NCBI GenBank assembly: GCA_012519055.1
Contig: JAAYQU010000027.1
Location: 1 to 55,945, forward strand
Origin: Bacteroidales bacterium
GTDB taxonomy: Bacteria; Bacteroidota; Bacteroidia; Bacteroidales; Salinivirgaceae
Reading direction: 5' to 3'
Length of the DNA stretch: 55,945 nt
This document shows positions 1 to 8,258 of the stretch, in pieces. Both the position numbers and the translations under genes were made by a program. The number at the start of each line of letters is the position of its first letter. Positions within the stretch are counted from its first letter, which is position 1. Below the pieces are notes generated by a model. The model was not told where the DNA came from. It searched no databases and saw only the letters and a program-made list of their open reading frames with translations.

Positions 1-2766
1 AATATAGGTGTTATATGTCACGAATTTGGACACGTTTTGGGTGCCCCTGACTATTATGACACCGATTATGAAACAGGCGGTCAATACTCCGGAACAGGTG
101 ACTGGGATATGATGGCAGGTGGTTCATGGAATAATAATGGAGCCACACCAGCACACCATAACGGATACACAAAAACCAAAGTATATAATTGGGCGCCAGC
201 TGTTGTTTTAAATCAACCTGCTTCGGTTACAATTGAACATGCAGCATATAGCACAACAAGCTTTTACCAAATAAATACAACAACCACAAATGAATATTTT
301 TTAATTGAAAATCGCCAAAAACAAGGATTTGATACATATATACCTGGTAATGGTATGATTATTTACCATGTTCACTCAGGTGTAAACCAAGTTGGTAATA
401 AAATTAATGCAACACACCCACAAAGGATGTATCCTGTTTGTGCTTCAGCAACAATGGATCCAACATCAAATCCATCATCATACGGAAATATTAACAGTCA
501 AGGTTGCGCTTGGCCCTATAGTGAAAAAACTTCATTTACTGACCAGACTCTCCCAAGCTCTAAATCTTGGGCTGGCAACAATACAAACAAACCAATAACC
601 AATATAACAAGAGATTATATAGAAAAAACTGTTTCTTTTGATTTTATGGGAGGAGAGGGTAATCCTACCATATTCGAGGCAACGGCTCTCAATGGTTCTG
701 AAATTCAATTAGTATGGGACCATACTACTGTAAATTATATGGTTTTAGCGTACAGTCCAACAGGAGTGTTTGGAACTCCTGCAAATGGCACTAACTATAC
801 AGTAGGCAGTACAATTCCAGGCGGAGGCGTAGTGATTTATGCCGGAACAAACACATCATTTATACATCAAAATCTAAACGCGTCAACTGCGCACTACTAT
901 AAAATTTGGGCACGTAAAAACAATGTTCCGGAATATTCAAGGGGAAAAAAAGCTTTTGCATACACTGACTGCAATAAGGTTAACCGTTTCCCATTTGTTG
1001 AAAACTTCGGAAGCAAATCTTGTCCTCCATGCTTTACAATAGTTGACAGCATAGGTAACAGTAAAGTATGGTTATTTGACAATCCCAGAAACAGACCTTT
1101 TGAATCGACAACAGGAGCCAACGGATTTGCAATTTTAGATAGCGAATACTATGGATCGGAAAGTTCTCAAAATTCACAGATGATAACCGGCTTATTCGAC
1201 TTTAGCGAATATGAAACGGTAAATGTATCATTTGAACATTTTTACAGACATAGAAACAGCACCGCCAGATTTTTCTATAGCACAGACGGAGGAGAAACAT
1301 ATCAACAAATAGCTGCTTATACATCTACAGTTGGGTCGTTTTCATCTCCAGCCACAGCTTCATTTAACCTATCATCACAACTGTCAGGACAAAGTAATGT
1401 TAGGTTTAAATGGAGTTATACTGCAGATTTTGGAATATACTGGTGCATTGACGATTTTACGATAATGGCACAAGATCGCAAAGCCATGTCGATAAAGCAT
1501 TTAAATCAAACGTATGAAAATGGAGGAAAAGTAGTTGACTACGCAACTGTTAATGTTGGAAGTTCAAAAAACTACAGCTTCTACATTCATTCCATAGGCG
1601 ATTTACCATTAACTGTATCAAACCCAACTGTTAATTCAAGCAAATATACGATTACTACTAACCCTGCATCGACAATCCAACCGGGAGACAGTTCACTGTT
1701 TGTTGTAAAATATCAACCCACATCAGCCGGAACTGATACTGTAGTTGTAACAATTAACAACAATACACCCATTAACAACCCATACAGATTTACACTTAAA
1801 TCAAACGTTGCCAACCAATTTAACGCAACATTTACAATTAACGATGGTCTTGACCCCGTTGAAGGAGTATTAATTGCACTTACCGGTTATGGTTCGCAAA
1901 CAACCAACTCAAACGGACAAACTACATTCAACAATGTGCAAGCAGGTGTTGATATTTCGTTTACAGCTTCCAAAACAGGGCATATAACTACAACTGGAAC
2001 AATTAAATTGATTGATGCCAACACTAATTTTACAGTCACTGTCCCAAGAACAGATGTTGATATTACTTTCCATTTAAAAAATGAAACTGGAGGAAATGTA
2101 ATGAATGCTAGGGTATCAGTTGAAGGATATGGTCAACAAACCACATCCGGAGGTAAAGCTACATTTACTTTGCCACCACTTACCAATGTTGACTTTACTT
2201 GCTCTGCTACTAATTACGTAACCTATACTGGAACCATAAATACAGGTACAGCTGACCGAACCGAAGTGATAGTAATGGAAAGAGTAACTTATACTGTAAC
2301 AGTAAATGTTAATTCAACAACTGGAGAGCCTATAGAAGGGGCGCTGGTAATTCTTGGATCATATCCAGATTACTATACTAATGCGGAAGGCGTTGCTGTT
2401 ATTACAGGTGTTTTACCTACAAACTCTATTAATCTTTGGGTGGGTAAAGAGGGATGCGATACTCACACATCTACAATTAAAGTTACAGGAGACTGCACAA
2501 TTGACGTGTCACTTGTTGGTATTGAAAATGACGTATTTGGAGAAATTCAAATATTCCCAATTCCAACATCAGGTATTTTACAAATTAATAATATTGGAGT
2601 ACCTGCAAATTATAATTTGGTTGATATAAGTGGAAGAGTTTTATTAAGCGGAACCCTTCAAACAGGAGATAATTTAATAAACCTTGGACAACTAAATTCC
2701 GGTATTTATCATATTACACTGATATCAGACGGAATGCATAAAACTTATAAGGTAGTAAAACAATAG
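1..2766 (+). CDS. Secreted M6-like metalloprotease with T9SS sorting tail (5' partial)
   Basis: The open frame runs in from the window edge, so the signal peptide, propeptide and most of the catalytic domain are missing. Residues 7-17 of the visible part read HEFGHVLGAPD, a HExxHxxGxxD zinc site, and a likely Met-turn (DMMAGGSW) follows near residues 36-43; this pattern fits peptidase family M6 (immune inhibitor A type). Downstream lie a jelly-roll domain of the cleaved-adhesin/MAM type (about 330-490, ending WCIDDFTI), an Ig-like choice-of-anchor segment (about 500-610) and three carboxypeptidase-regulatory-like repeats (about 610-845). The last 75 residues form a type A T9SS sorting domain (IFPIPTSG near its start, GIYHI and a basic end). 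The protein should therefore be exported across the outer membrane by T9SS and be released or surface-anchored. The exact peptidase family is inferred from the short visible motif. Confidence 0.85.
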   Translation, partial: NIGVICHEFGHVLGAPDYYDTDYETGGQYSGTGDWDMMAGGSWNNNGATPAHHNGYTKTKVYNWAPAVVLNQPASVTIEHAAYSTTSFYQINTTTTNEYFLIENRQKQGFDTYIPGNGMIIYHVHSGVNQVGNKINATHPQRMYPVCASATMDPTSNPSSYGNINSQGCAWPYSEKTSFTDQTLPSSKSWAGNNTNKPITNITRDYIEKTVSFDFMGGEGNPTIFEATALNGSEIQLVWDHTTVNYMVLAYSPTGVFGTPANGTNYTVGSTIPGGGVVIYAGTNTSFIHQNLNASTAHYYKIWARKNNVPEYSRGKKAFAYTDCNKVNRFPFVENFGSKSCPPCFTIVDSIGNSKVWLFDNPRNRPFESTTGANGFAILDSEYYGSESSQNSQMITGLFDFSEYETVNVSFEHFYRHRNSTARFFYSTDGGETYQQIAAYTSTVGSFSSPATASFNLSSQLSGQSNVRFKWSYTADFGIYWCIDDFTIMAQDRKAMSIKHLNQTYENGGKVVDYATVNVGSSKNYSFYIHSIGDLPLTVSNPTVNSSKYTITTNPASTIQPGDSSLFVVKYQPTSAGTDTVVVTINNNTPINNPYRFTLKSNVANQFNATFTINDGLDPVEGVLIALTGYGSQTTNSNGQTTFNNVQAGVDISFTASKTGHITTTGTIKLIDANTNFTVTVPRTDVDITFHLKNETGGNVMNARVSVEGYGQQTTSGGKATFTLPPLTNVDFTCSATNYVTYTGTINTGTADRTEVIVMERVTYTVTVNVNSTTGEPIEGALVILGSYPDYYTNAEGVAVITGVLPTNSINLWVGKEGCDTHTSTIKVTGDCTIDVSLVGIENDVFGEIQIFPIPTSGILQINNIGVPANYNLVDISGRVLLSGTLQTGDNLINLGQLNSGIYHITLISDGMHKTYKVVKQ

Positions 2767-2780
2767 AGTTACTAACAGAA

Positions 2781-2810
2781 AAACGGAGGAGATTTTCCTC
2801 CGTTTTTTTT
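2781..2810 (+). terminator. Intrinsic terminator after the metalloprotease gene
   Basis: A perfect 10-bp stem (AAACGGAGGA at 2781-2790 with TCCTCCGTTT at 2796-2805) with a 5-nt loop is followed by a run of T. It lies 15 nt after the stop codon. Confidence 0.85.
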
Positions 2811-2864
2811 ATTATTAAAAAGTAAAACCATCAAAAAAAAATAATAACATAGCCAAATAAATAA

Positions 2865-2894
2865 TTGTAAAAAGTTGGCTTTGTTATATCTTTG
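2865..2894 (+). promoter_or_regulatory. Bacteroidota-type promoter
   Basis: TTG at 2865-2867 is followed after 19 bp by TATCTTTG at 2887-2894, matching the phylum's -33 (TTTG) and -7 (TAnnTTTG) boxes. It would drive the membrane protein gene at 3031 through a leader of about 130 nt that consists of a structured repeat. Confidence 0.6.
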
Positions 2895-2900
2895 GGCTTT

Positions 2901-3031
2901 TATACCGATTGGACAGCTACTATAGTCCAAACTTCACTATTGTTTGTTTGGACTATGTATCTGTAACATCGGTATTTACAATTGTAAAATTTTAAAAAGA
3001 TTGAACTATTTTAAAATTACAATTGGTATTA
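2901..3031 (+). repeat. MITE-like structured repeat, copy 1
   Basis: This 130-bp AT-rich block has imperfect inverted ends (ATACCGATTG at 2902-2911 and CAATTGGTAT at 3019-3028). It folds into two hairpins. The first stacks ATACCGAT/ATCGGTAT (2902-2909, 2968-2975), ACAG/CTGT and an 11-bp perfect stem ATAGTCCAAAC/GTTTGGACTAT (2922-2932, 2946-2956). The second pairs 2979-2997 with about 3009-3025 with a 2-nt bulge. The segment 2957-3030 matches the reverse complement of 55282-55360. It carries no transposase, so a MITE or a conserved RNA element are both possible. Confidence 0.6.
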
Positions 3032-3819
3032 TGAGCACCGTTGTTTATAACGTTATTCTTTCTTTTATAATTGCCGGCGTCTGGATCTCGGTTTCAACAT
3101 GGATTGCAGAGCGTCTTGGAACTAAATTGGGTGGGGTGCTAGCACTACTTCCAAGCACTATTTTGGTTTCATTGCTGTTTGTAGCTATTACTGTCGGCAA
3201 GGAGTATGCAGCTAATGCTGCATTGTCAGCTCCTTTGGGAATGGCGTTAAATTGTATTTTTTTAACGGTCTTTGTGTTCACTTTAAACAAAGGCTTAGTA
3301 AAAGCTACAATCATTTCGTTAATTGTGTGGATATGCTGTGCACTGTTTTTCCAACAACTTAATATTCAGTCGGTTGTTGTTACTACCACTATATTTATTG
3401 TGATAATGTCAACCACTTACTTTATCTTAGAACATGTTGCAAAAATAAAATCGGTAGCAAAACGGGAACAAAAGTTCCGAATTTCTCTGATACTGTACAG
3501 AGCTATTTTTGCAGGCTCGGTTGTTGGTACGACGGTAATTATTAGCCAATTTGCCTCACACTTCTGGACAGGCATTTTTAGTACATTCCCCGCAGTTATG
3601 CTCACAAGTATGGTTATTTTAACACGCTCTCAAGGGAAAGATTTTGCACGTGCCACCGCAAAAACCATGATTCTTGCAAGTGGAAATATCGTTGTTTTCG
3701 CTTTCGGAGTCAACTATTTATATAAAATAACAAACATTGCCCTTGCTACTTTTCTTTCTTTTATCTTTGCTGTTGTTTATATTTTGATTTTAATGCCACT
3801 ACTAATTCGTTCTAAGTAA
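3031..3819 (+). CDS. Polytopic inner-membrane protein with internal duplication (GlpM/DUF3147-like)
   Basis: This 262-residue protein is almost wholly hydrophobic, with about nine or ten membrane segments. A longer reading frame starts at 2944, but that part translates the upstream repeat, so the ATG at 3031 was chosen. The two halves resemble each other: LGGVLALLPSTILVSLLF (about 33-50) followed by GKEYA matches WTGIFSTFPAVMLTSMVI followed by GKDFA. A basic cytoplasmic loop (KIKSVAKREQKFR) joins the halves. The glycine-phenylalanine/leucine-proline pattern recalls GlpM/DUF3147 proteins, which are about half this length; this would be a fused tandem form. Function is unknown, and transport is only a guess. 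Its stop codon overlaps the tadA start (TAATG), so the two are co-transcribed. Confidence 0.6.
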   Translation: MSTVVYNVILSFIIAGVWISVSTWIAERLGTKLGGVLALLPSTILVSLLFVAITVGKEYAANAALSAPLGMALNCIFLTVFVFTLNKGLVKATIISLIVWICCALFFQQLNIQSVVVTTTIFIVIMSTTYFILEHVAKIKSVAKREQKFRISLILYRAIFAGSVVGTTVIISQFASHFWTGIFSTFPAVMLTSMVILTRSQGKDFARATAKTMILASGNIVVFAFGVNYLYKITNIALATFLSFIFAVVYILILMPLLIRSK

Positions 3820-4274
3820 TGTTTGATGATACTTATTTTATGAAAGCTGCTTTTCGCGAAGCCCTGAAAGCATACGAGGCTGACGAAATACCCATAGGTG
3901 CTGTTATAGTAGCCAACAATCGTATAATTGGCAAAGGACATAACCAAACACAAAAACTAAAAGATGTTACGGCGCATGCCGAAATTATTGCAATATCATC
4001 GGCGACAGAGGCTCTTGGAGCCAAATATTTAGAGGATTGTACTCTTTATGTTACTTTAGAACCGTGCGTTATGTGCGCTGGTGCTCTTTTTTGGACTAAA
4101 ATAGAGCGCGTTGTCTTTGGTGCTCCCGACACAAAATTTGGAAGTAGTAAATTTGGTAATTTATATCATCCTAAAACCATTGTTAAAGGAAATGTAATGG
4201 CTGATGACTGCGCAGACCTTATTAAAGATTTTTTTCAGAAAAAGAGAGGAACGTCACAATCTAATAAATTTTAA
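3819..4274 (+). CDS. tadA: tRNA-specific adenosine deaminase TadA
   Basis: This 151-residue cytidine/deoxycytidylate deaminase-family protein has the zinc-binding and catalytic set HAE (H53, E55) and PCVMC (C83, C86). The CAGALFW stretch after it is typical of TadA. TadA converts adenosine to inosine at position 34 of tRNA-Arg(ACG), which allows decoding of CGN codons. Length is normal for TadA. The ATG overlaps the upstream stop by one base (TAATG), implying translational coupling to the membrane protein. A guanine deaminase is the main alternative, but HAE plus PCVMCAGA and the essential single-copy character favour TadA. Confidence 0.88.
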   Translation: MFDDTYFMKAAFREALKAYEADEIPIGAVIVANNRIIGKGHNQTQKLKDVTAHAEIIAISSATEALGAKYLEDCTLYVTLEPCVMCAGALFWTKIERVVFGAPDTKFGSSKFGNLYHPKTIVKGNVMADDCADLIKDFFQKKRGTSQSNKF

Positions 4275-4303
4275 CTGCCAAACGTATTATCTTATAATTG
4301 AAC

Positions 4304-5545
4304 ATGATAAATACTAATAACGGAAAACGCATAGTTTATTTAACCTACGACGGACTGACCGATTCTCTCGGACAATCGCAGATTATCCCCTATTTAAAAG
4401 AGTTGTCGAAATTAAACAACAAAATTACCATTATTAGTGCAGAAAAGAATGAGGCTTTTTTAAGAAAAAGAGAGGAGATACAATCCTATCTTGAACAAAA
4501 CAATATTACCTGGATACCAATAAAATACACAAAAAAACCACCTGTACTCTCTACAATAAACGATATTTACAAATTCGCAAAAGAATTAAAAAAAATATAT
4601 ATAAATGAGGGGTTTGATATAGTACACTGCAGAAGCTACATTACATCAATTGTTGGGTTAAAATTCAAAAAAAGATATGGAGTAAAATTTATTTTCGATA
4701 TGCGAGGGTTTTGGGCTGACGAACGTATAGATGGCAATATCTGGAGTTTATCAAATCCATTATACCGTTTGGTTTACAAATACTTTAAAAGAAGAGAGAG
4801 AGAGTTTTTAACAAATGCCGACCACGTTGTAAGTCTTACAAACAATGCGATAGAAACTATAAACAGTAGCTTTGACATTAAAGTTTTAGATACAGATTAT
4901 TCTGTTATTCCATGCTGCGCCGATCTTGACCATTTTCAAAAAACAGATAAAAACGAAACGGACAGAGCTACTTGGAGAAAAAAGTTAGGGATTAAACAAG
5001 ACGCTTTTGTATTAACATATCTAGGTTCGCTAGGAACGTGGTATTTAACTGAAGAGATGGTTAAATTCTTTAAAATATTGGTAACAAAATTTTGTCCGGA
5101 TTCTGTTTTCTTAGTTGTTACACACGATAACATAGAGATAATACACAAATCGGCAATTATACATCAAATATCGTTAGATTTAATCAAAACGTTACATGCC
5201 GATAGAAGCCAATTGCCTGAAATTCTTTCTGTTAGTGATGCAGCTGTCAGCTTTATAAAACCTTCGTTTAGCAAAAAAGCGTCGTCTCCTACTAAATTAG
5301 CCGAGCTATTCGGACTAGGAATACCTGTTTTTAGCAATATTGGAGTTGGTGATATCGAAGAGTATTACAGAACGATAAAATCGTTAATAGTCAAAGATTT
5401 TGAATACGAAACGCTTTATGACGTTTGGGACAATTACTTTTCTTCAGGCAAGGTTGATGAAAAAGTCTTGGTTGATATCGCACACAAATACTTTTCTTTA
5501 AATTTGGGGGTTGAGAGATATAATAATATTTATCGTAGCTTATGA
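4304..5545 (+). CDS. Glycosyltransferase, GT-B fold (family 4-like)
   Basis: The protein has about 413 residues counted from the ATG at 4304; a TTG two codons upstream is a poorer start. The N-terminal Rossmann half has YLTYDGLTDSLGQSQ and FDIVHCRS (about 105-112), and KFIFDMRGFWADER follows. The C-terminal half has FVLTYLGSLGTWY and SPTKLAELFGLGIPVFS, the nucleotide-sugar binding region of GT4/GT1-type enzymes. It probably adds a sugar to a lipid-linked or surface glycan on the cytoplasmic side. Donor and acceptor cannot be read from the sequence. It overlaps the next glycosyltransferase by four bases (ATGA), so the two act in one pathway. Confidence 0.8.
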   Translation: MINTNNGKRIVYLTYDGLTDSLGQSQIIPYLKELSKLNNKITIISAEKNEAFLRKREEIQSYLEQNNITWIPIKYTKKPPVLSTINDIYKFAKELKKIYINEGFDIVHCRSYITSIVGLKFKKRYGVKFIFDMRGFWADERIDGNIWSLSNPLYRLVYKYFKRREREFLTNADHVVSLTNNAIETINSSFDIKVLDTDYSVIPCCADLDHFQKTDKNETDRATWRKKLGIKQDAFVLTYLGSLGTWYLTEEMVKFFKILVTKFCPDSVFLVVTHDNIEIIHKSAIIHQISLDLIKTLHADRSQLPEILSVSDAAVSFIKPSFSKKASSPTKLAELFGLGIPVFSNIGVGDIEEYYRTIKSLIVKDFEYETLYDVWDNYFSSGKVDEKVLVDIAHKYFSLNLGVERYNNIYRSL

Positions 5546-6633
5546 AAAAGAGACGTATTCTATATTTAGTTCCTCACAGAATGGGACGTTCGCCGGGGCA
5601 ACGCTTTCGTTGTGAGCATTTTATTCCCTTTTTAGAGGAGTCGGGATACGAAATAACATACTCAAATATTCTTAGCACATGGGACGATAAACACTTTTAT
5701 AGCCATAGAAACTATATCATAAAGCTATTCATTGTTATAAAAAGTTTTATAAAACGCATTCGTGATATTATTCGCGTAAAAAATTATGATGCTGTTTTCA
5801 TTTATCGCGAGGCATTTATGTTGGGAACCGTATTTTTCGAACGAACTATAAAATGGCTAAAAGTGCCAATTATATTCGATTTCGACGATAGCATTTGGCT
5901 GAACGATACATCACAAGGAAATCAGAGTTTAAGGTGGCTGAAACGCCCATCGAAAACTGCCGATATTTGTAAACTTGCCACAACAGTTATTGTAGGTAAC
6001 TCATATTTAGCACAATATGCTAAACAGTATGCTAAAAACGTATTTATCATACCCACTACAATCGACACTGACTATCATAAACCAATGGAAAAAACCATTG
6101 AAAACAAAGATTCGGTTATTATAGGCTGGACGGGAACAAGCACAACACTGAAACATTTAGCCACAATCCAATCTACACTATCAGACTTAAAAAAGAGATA
6201 TGGTGATAAAGTAAAGTTTAAAATAATTGCCGACTTATCTCCTGAAATTGAGGGTGTTGAGTTCGAGTTTGTAAAATGGAACCTTGAGAACGAAATTGAA
6301 CAACTTTCACATTTTGATATTGGTATAATGCCCCTACCCGACAATCAGTGGGCCCGTGGCAAGTGCGGGTTTAAAGGTCTTCAGTATATGGCATTGGAAA
6401 TACCTTCGGTAATGTCACCAGTAGGCGTTAACAACGACATTATCACAAATGGTAAAAATGGTTATTTGGCATCAACAGATCAAGAGTGGTTTAACATTTT
6501 AAGTATGCTTATCGAAAATCCTGAGCTAAGATTGAAGATAGGCAAAGAGGGAAGAAAAACAGTTTTTGAAAAATTTTCGGTAAAAAACAATAATCTTAAC
6601 TACCTAAAAATTGTCGATGGTACAACAAAATAG
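5542..6633 (+). CDS. Glycosyltransferase, GT-B fold (group 1)
   Basis: This 363-residue GT-B enzyme starts inside the stop of the preceding glycosyltransferase (ATGA overlap). The N-terminal domain opens with PHRMGRSPGQRFR and includes VPIIFDFDDSIW (about 110-121). The C-terminal domain has IIGWTGTSTTLKHL (nucleotide-sugar loop) and IGIMPLPDNQWARGKCGFK followed by LQYMALEIPSVMSPVG, the usual group 1 end motif. Together with its neighbour it suggests a two-step glycan modification. No export or polymerase gene lies nearby, so the product (LPS, exopolysaccharide or glycolipid) is unknown. Confidence 0.8.
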   Translation: MKKRRILYLVPHRMGRSPGQRFRCEHFIPFLEESGYEITYSNILSTWDDKHFYSHRNYIIKLFIVIKSFIKRIRDIIRVKNYDAVFIYREAFMLGTVFFERTIKWLKVPIIFDFDDSIWLNDTSQGNQSLRWLKRPSKTADICKLATTVIVGNSYLAQYAKQYAKNVFIIPTTIDTDYHKPMEKTIENKDSVIIGWTGTSTTLKHLATIQSTLSDLKKRYGDKVKFKIIADLSPEIEGVEFEFVKWNLENEIEQLSHFDIGIMPLPDNQWARGKCGFKGLQYMALEIPSVMSPVGVNNDIITNGKNGYLASTDQEWFNILSMLIENPELRLKIGKEGRKTVFEKFSVKNNNLNYLKIVDGTTK

Positions 6634-6733
6634 GCATTTCGTAAAAATAACAAGCTCATTAGCACTGTTTTACAAAAAAATATGCCAAATTTGTACATAG
6701 TACAATGCAAGAACCATTTATAATTTATTACAA

Positions 6734-7324
6734 ATGTCCTTTACCGTTTTAGTCTCTTTTCTACTTTTATTTACAGGCGTGGGTGAAAAAATCGCTTACG
6801 ACAACTCGGGGCTAATTACGACCTACAGTGTAGGAGATAAAGCTCCTACTGGACAGTATTTTTACATTGTATCGTCAATGGCTGTCGATAGCACATCTGA
6901 AAATGTGGAAATTGACAGTATTTCTAAGAACCTTATGTTAAGTAGCGCATTTTATAATCCGCAATCCGATTCTGTTTTTCGTTTCGACAAAGACCCGTAC
7001 GAACTGTATTACAAAATACTTCTTGGACGCTCTTACCAAAGCGCTATTGACGTAACAACAAACACATTACAACCTTGTCAGAGTTTATCGGTAAATAAGA
7101 TTAATTACGGTAGCGGACAACATTTTTACCTAAAGCATATGGGAAACGGTCGTTATAAAATATATCACTGCTCGGGAAAAATAGTGACGATAAGCCTTAA
7201 TAAAACCAATAATAGCTCAAATGCCATTCTAACTGATGATACAGATTCTCCTGAAAGTGAATGGATTTTTGTTGATTCTGGTACTCTCGAAATTTACAAG
7301 CCGCTTTTAGCAATTATAAAGTAA
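6734..7324 (+). CDS. Small secreted protein with ricin-like beta-trefoil features
   Basis: This 196-residue protein starts with a hydrophobic segment (residues 2-16) that looks like a signal peptide. It has no lipobox and no T9SS tail. The middle and end include QHFYLKHMGNGRYKIYHC followed by SGKIVTISLN and SEWIFVD, a pattern seen in ricin-type beta-trefoil (RICIN/CBM13-like) repeats, where a GxYxI strand is followed by a tryptophan. That similarity is weak and only one repeat is clear. It lies 100 nt after the glycosyltransferase pair on the same strand. Carbohydrate binding in the periplasm is a possibility, not a conclusion. Confidence 0.5.
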   Translation: MSFTVLVSFLLLFTGVGEKIAYDNSGLITTYSVGDKAPTGQYFYIVSSMAVDSTSENVEIDSISKNLMLSSAFYNPQSDSVFRFDKDPYELYYKILLGRSYQSAIDVTTNTLQPCQSLSVNKINYGSGQHFYLKHMGNGRYKIYHCSGKIVTISLNKTNNSSNAILTDDTDSPESEWIFVDSGTLEIYKPLLAIIK

Positions 7325-7443
7325 AAGGTACAAGGAAAAAGTACTTTCACCTTGCTCCTTTTACCTTGTTCCTTGCAAATTGCTTTCACTCCAAGGTAAC
7401 ACTTGCGCTACACTTCGTTCCTGACGCTCGTTTCCTCCATAAA

Positions 7444-7530
7444 CTAAAGTCTTGGTCCTGTAAGTGCTGTAATAGGATACTTGTCAATCAATTGTTCTAT
7501 TGAATCTTTTATTTTGCGAGAAACTAACAT
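7444..7530 (-). pseudogene. 5' stub of an AAA-14/DUF4143-type ATPase gene
   Basis: Reading on the minus strand from the ATG at 7530 gives 28 codons and a TAG. The product starts MLVSRKIKDSIEQLIDKY and continues PITALTGPR. This is the typical N-terminus of Bacteroidota ATPases of the AAA_14/DUF4143 family, where TGPR is normally followed by the rest of the Walker A motif (xxGKTT). Here the frame ends one residue after TGPR, so the ATPase core is gone. It keeps a -7 box and an upstream repeat array. The family assignment rests on about 27 residues. Confidence 0.55.
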
Positions 7531-7560
7531 AATAGACTCTTTTTAAGGTTATTTATACCT

Positions 7561-7568
7561 CAAAGATA
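7561..7568 (-). promoter_or_regulatory. -7 promoter box of the ATPase relic
   Basis: On the minus strand this reads TATCTTTG, a perfect TAnnTTTG box, 31 nt before the ATG at 7530. The 22-bp repeat array begins 1 nt upstream of it, so the repeats overlie the -33 region. Confidence 0.5.
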
Positions 7569-7569
7569 A

Positions 7570-7635
7570 AAGAGAATTTTAAATTTACAGGGGAATTATT
7601 TTAAAATTACAGGAAGATTATTTTAAAATTACAGG
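7570..7635 (-). repeat. Three 22-bp direct repeats upstream of the ATPase relic
   Basis: On the minus strand three units in exact 22-bp register start CCTGTAATTTTAAAAT, CCTGTAATTTTAAAAT and CCTGTAAATTTAAAAT (plus-strand ACAGG ends at 7591, 7613 and 7635). Two helical turns separate equivalent bases. They resemble operator iterons rather than CRISPR repeats, since there are no spacers. Confidence 0.75.
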
Positions 7636-7657
7636 AAACTCAATAGTAGTTAATTTC

Positions 7658-8221
7658 TTATTGAAAAAAACCTTCTGGCGAACAAACCCCATCTAATTTA
7701 ACGTCGTGTGGCTCTGACGGTACATCATCAACAATTTGATGGCTAAAGCAAACGCCTATTTTAGTAGCATTCGGTATTTGCGTCAGAAACTTATCATAAA
7801 ACCCTTTACCACGCCCCATTCTATTACCTTTTTTATCGAACGCCATTCCCGGGACAACAACAAAATCTATTTTATCGTACTCTTTAAACTCTTCGCCAAC
7901 TGGTTCAAAGATACCAAAAACAGGTTCGGCAACCATTTTATCTTTACCTTCAAAACTGCGTAGAACAAGGTTGTCGCCAACCACTACGGGGAGCAATACC
8001 TTTTTTGTATTTTTCACTGATTCAATAAATTCAGTGGTATTTAGCTCACTCTCCATTGACCAATAAAAGACAACTGTTTTAGCGTTTACAAACTTTTCGT
8101 ACTGCGAAAGAATACTCCACACTCTCTTTGATTGAATTAATCGTTGTTCTGTTGACAACTCCTTAGTAGCTATGCGAATTTCCCTTCGAAGAGCTTTCTT
8201 TTGTTCTAAAATTTTTGTCAT
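7658..8221 (-). CDS. 5-formyltetrahydrofolate cyclo-ligase
   Basis: This 187-residue enzyme converts 5-formyl-THF to 5,10-methenyl-THF with ATP in cytoplasmic one-carbon metabolism. Visible signatures are KKALRREIR at the N-terminus (residues 8-16), FYWSMESELNTTEFI near residue 52, VVPGMAFDKKGNRMGRGKG and FYDKFL (about 121-145), the family's ATP/folate loop. Length is normal. It lies 37 nt downstream of gldB on the same strand and may be co-transcribed with it. The names fthC, ygfA and fau are all used for this family, so no symbol is assigned. Confidence 0.9.
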   Translation of the reverse strand: MTKILEQKKALRREIRIATKELSTEQRLIQSKRVWSILSQYEKFVNAKTVVFYWSMESELNTTEFIESVKNTKKVLLPVVVGDNLVLRSFEGKDKMVAEPVFGIFEPVGEEFKEYDKIDFVVVPGMAFDKKGNRMGRGKGFYDKFLTQIPNATKIGVCFSHQIVDDVPSEPHDVKLDGVCSPEGFFQ

Positions 8222-8258
8222 TGTTACTATTATACAGATAAGCTACTATACGGTCATG

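Larger units (their letters stand above)
7325..7657. other. Intergenic region with repeats and a gene relic
   Basis: This 333-bp gap contains, from left to right: imperfect AAGGTACAAGGAAAAAG / CTTGCTCCTTTTACC repeats after the secreted-protein gene, a 28-codon remnant of an ATPase gene on the minus strand, its apparent promoter, and three 22-bp direct repeats. These are listed separately. Confidence 0.7.

Noticed and set aside
2944-3030. N-terminal extension of the membrane protein (MFGLCICNIGIYNCKIL)
   Set aside because: It is a translation of the repeat element; a similar string appears from copy 2 at 55317-55360, where no such gene exists.
7570-7635. Three short repeats considered as a CRISPR remnant
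   Set aside because: The 22-bp period contains no unique spacers and no cas genes are nearby; placement before a -7 box fits an operator.
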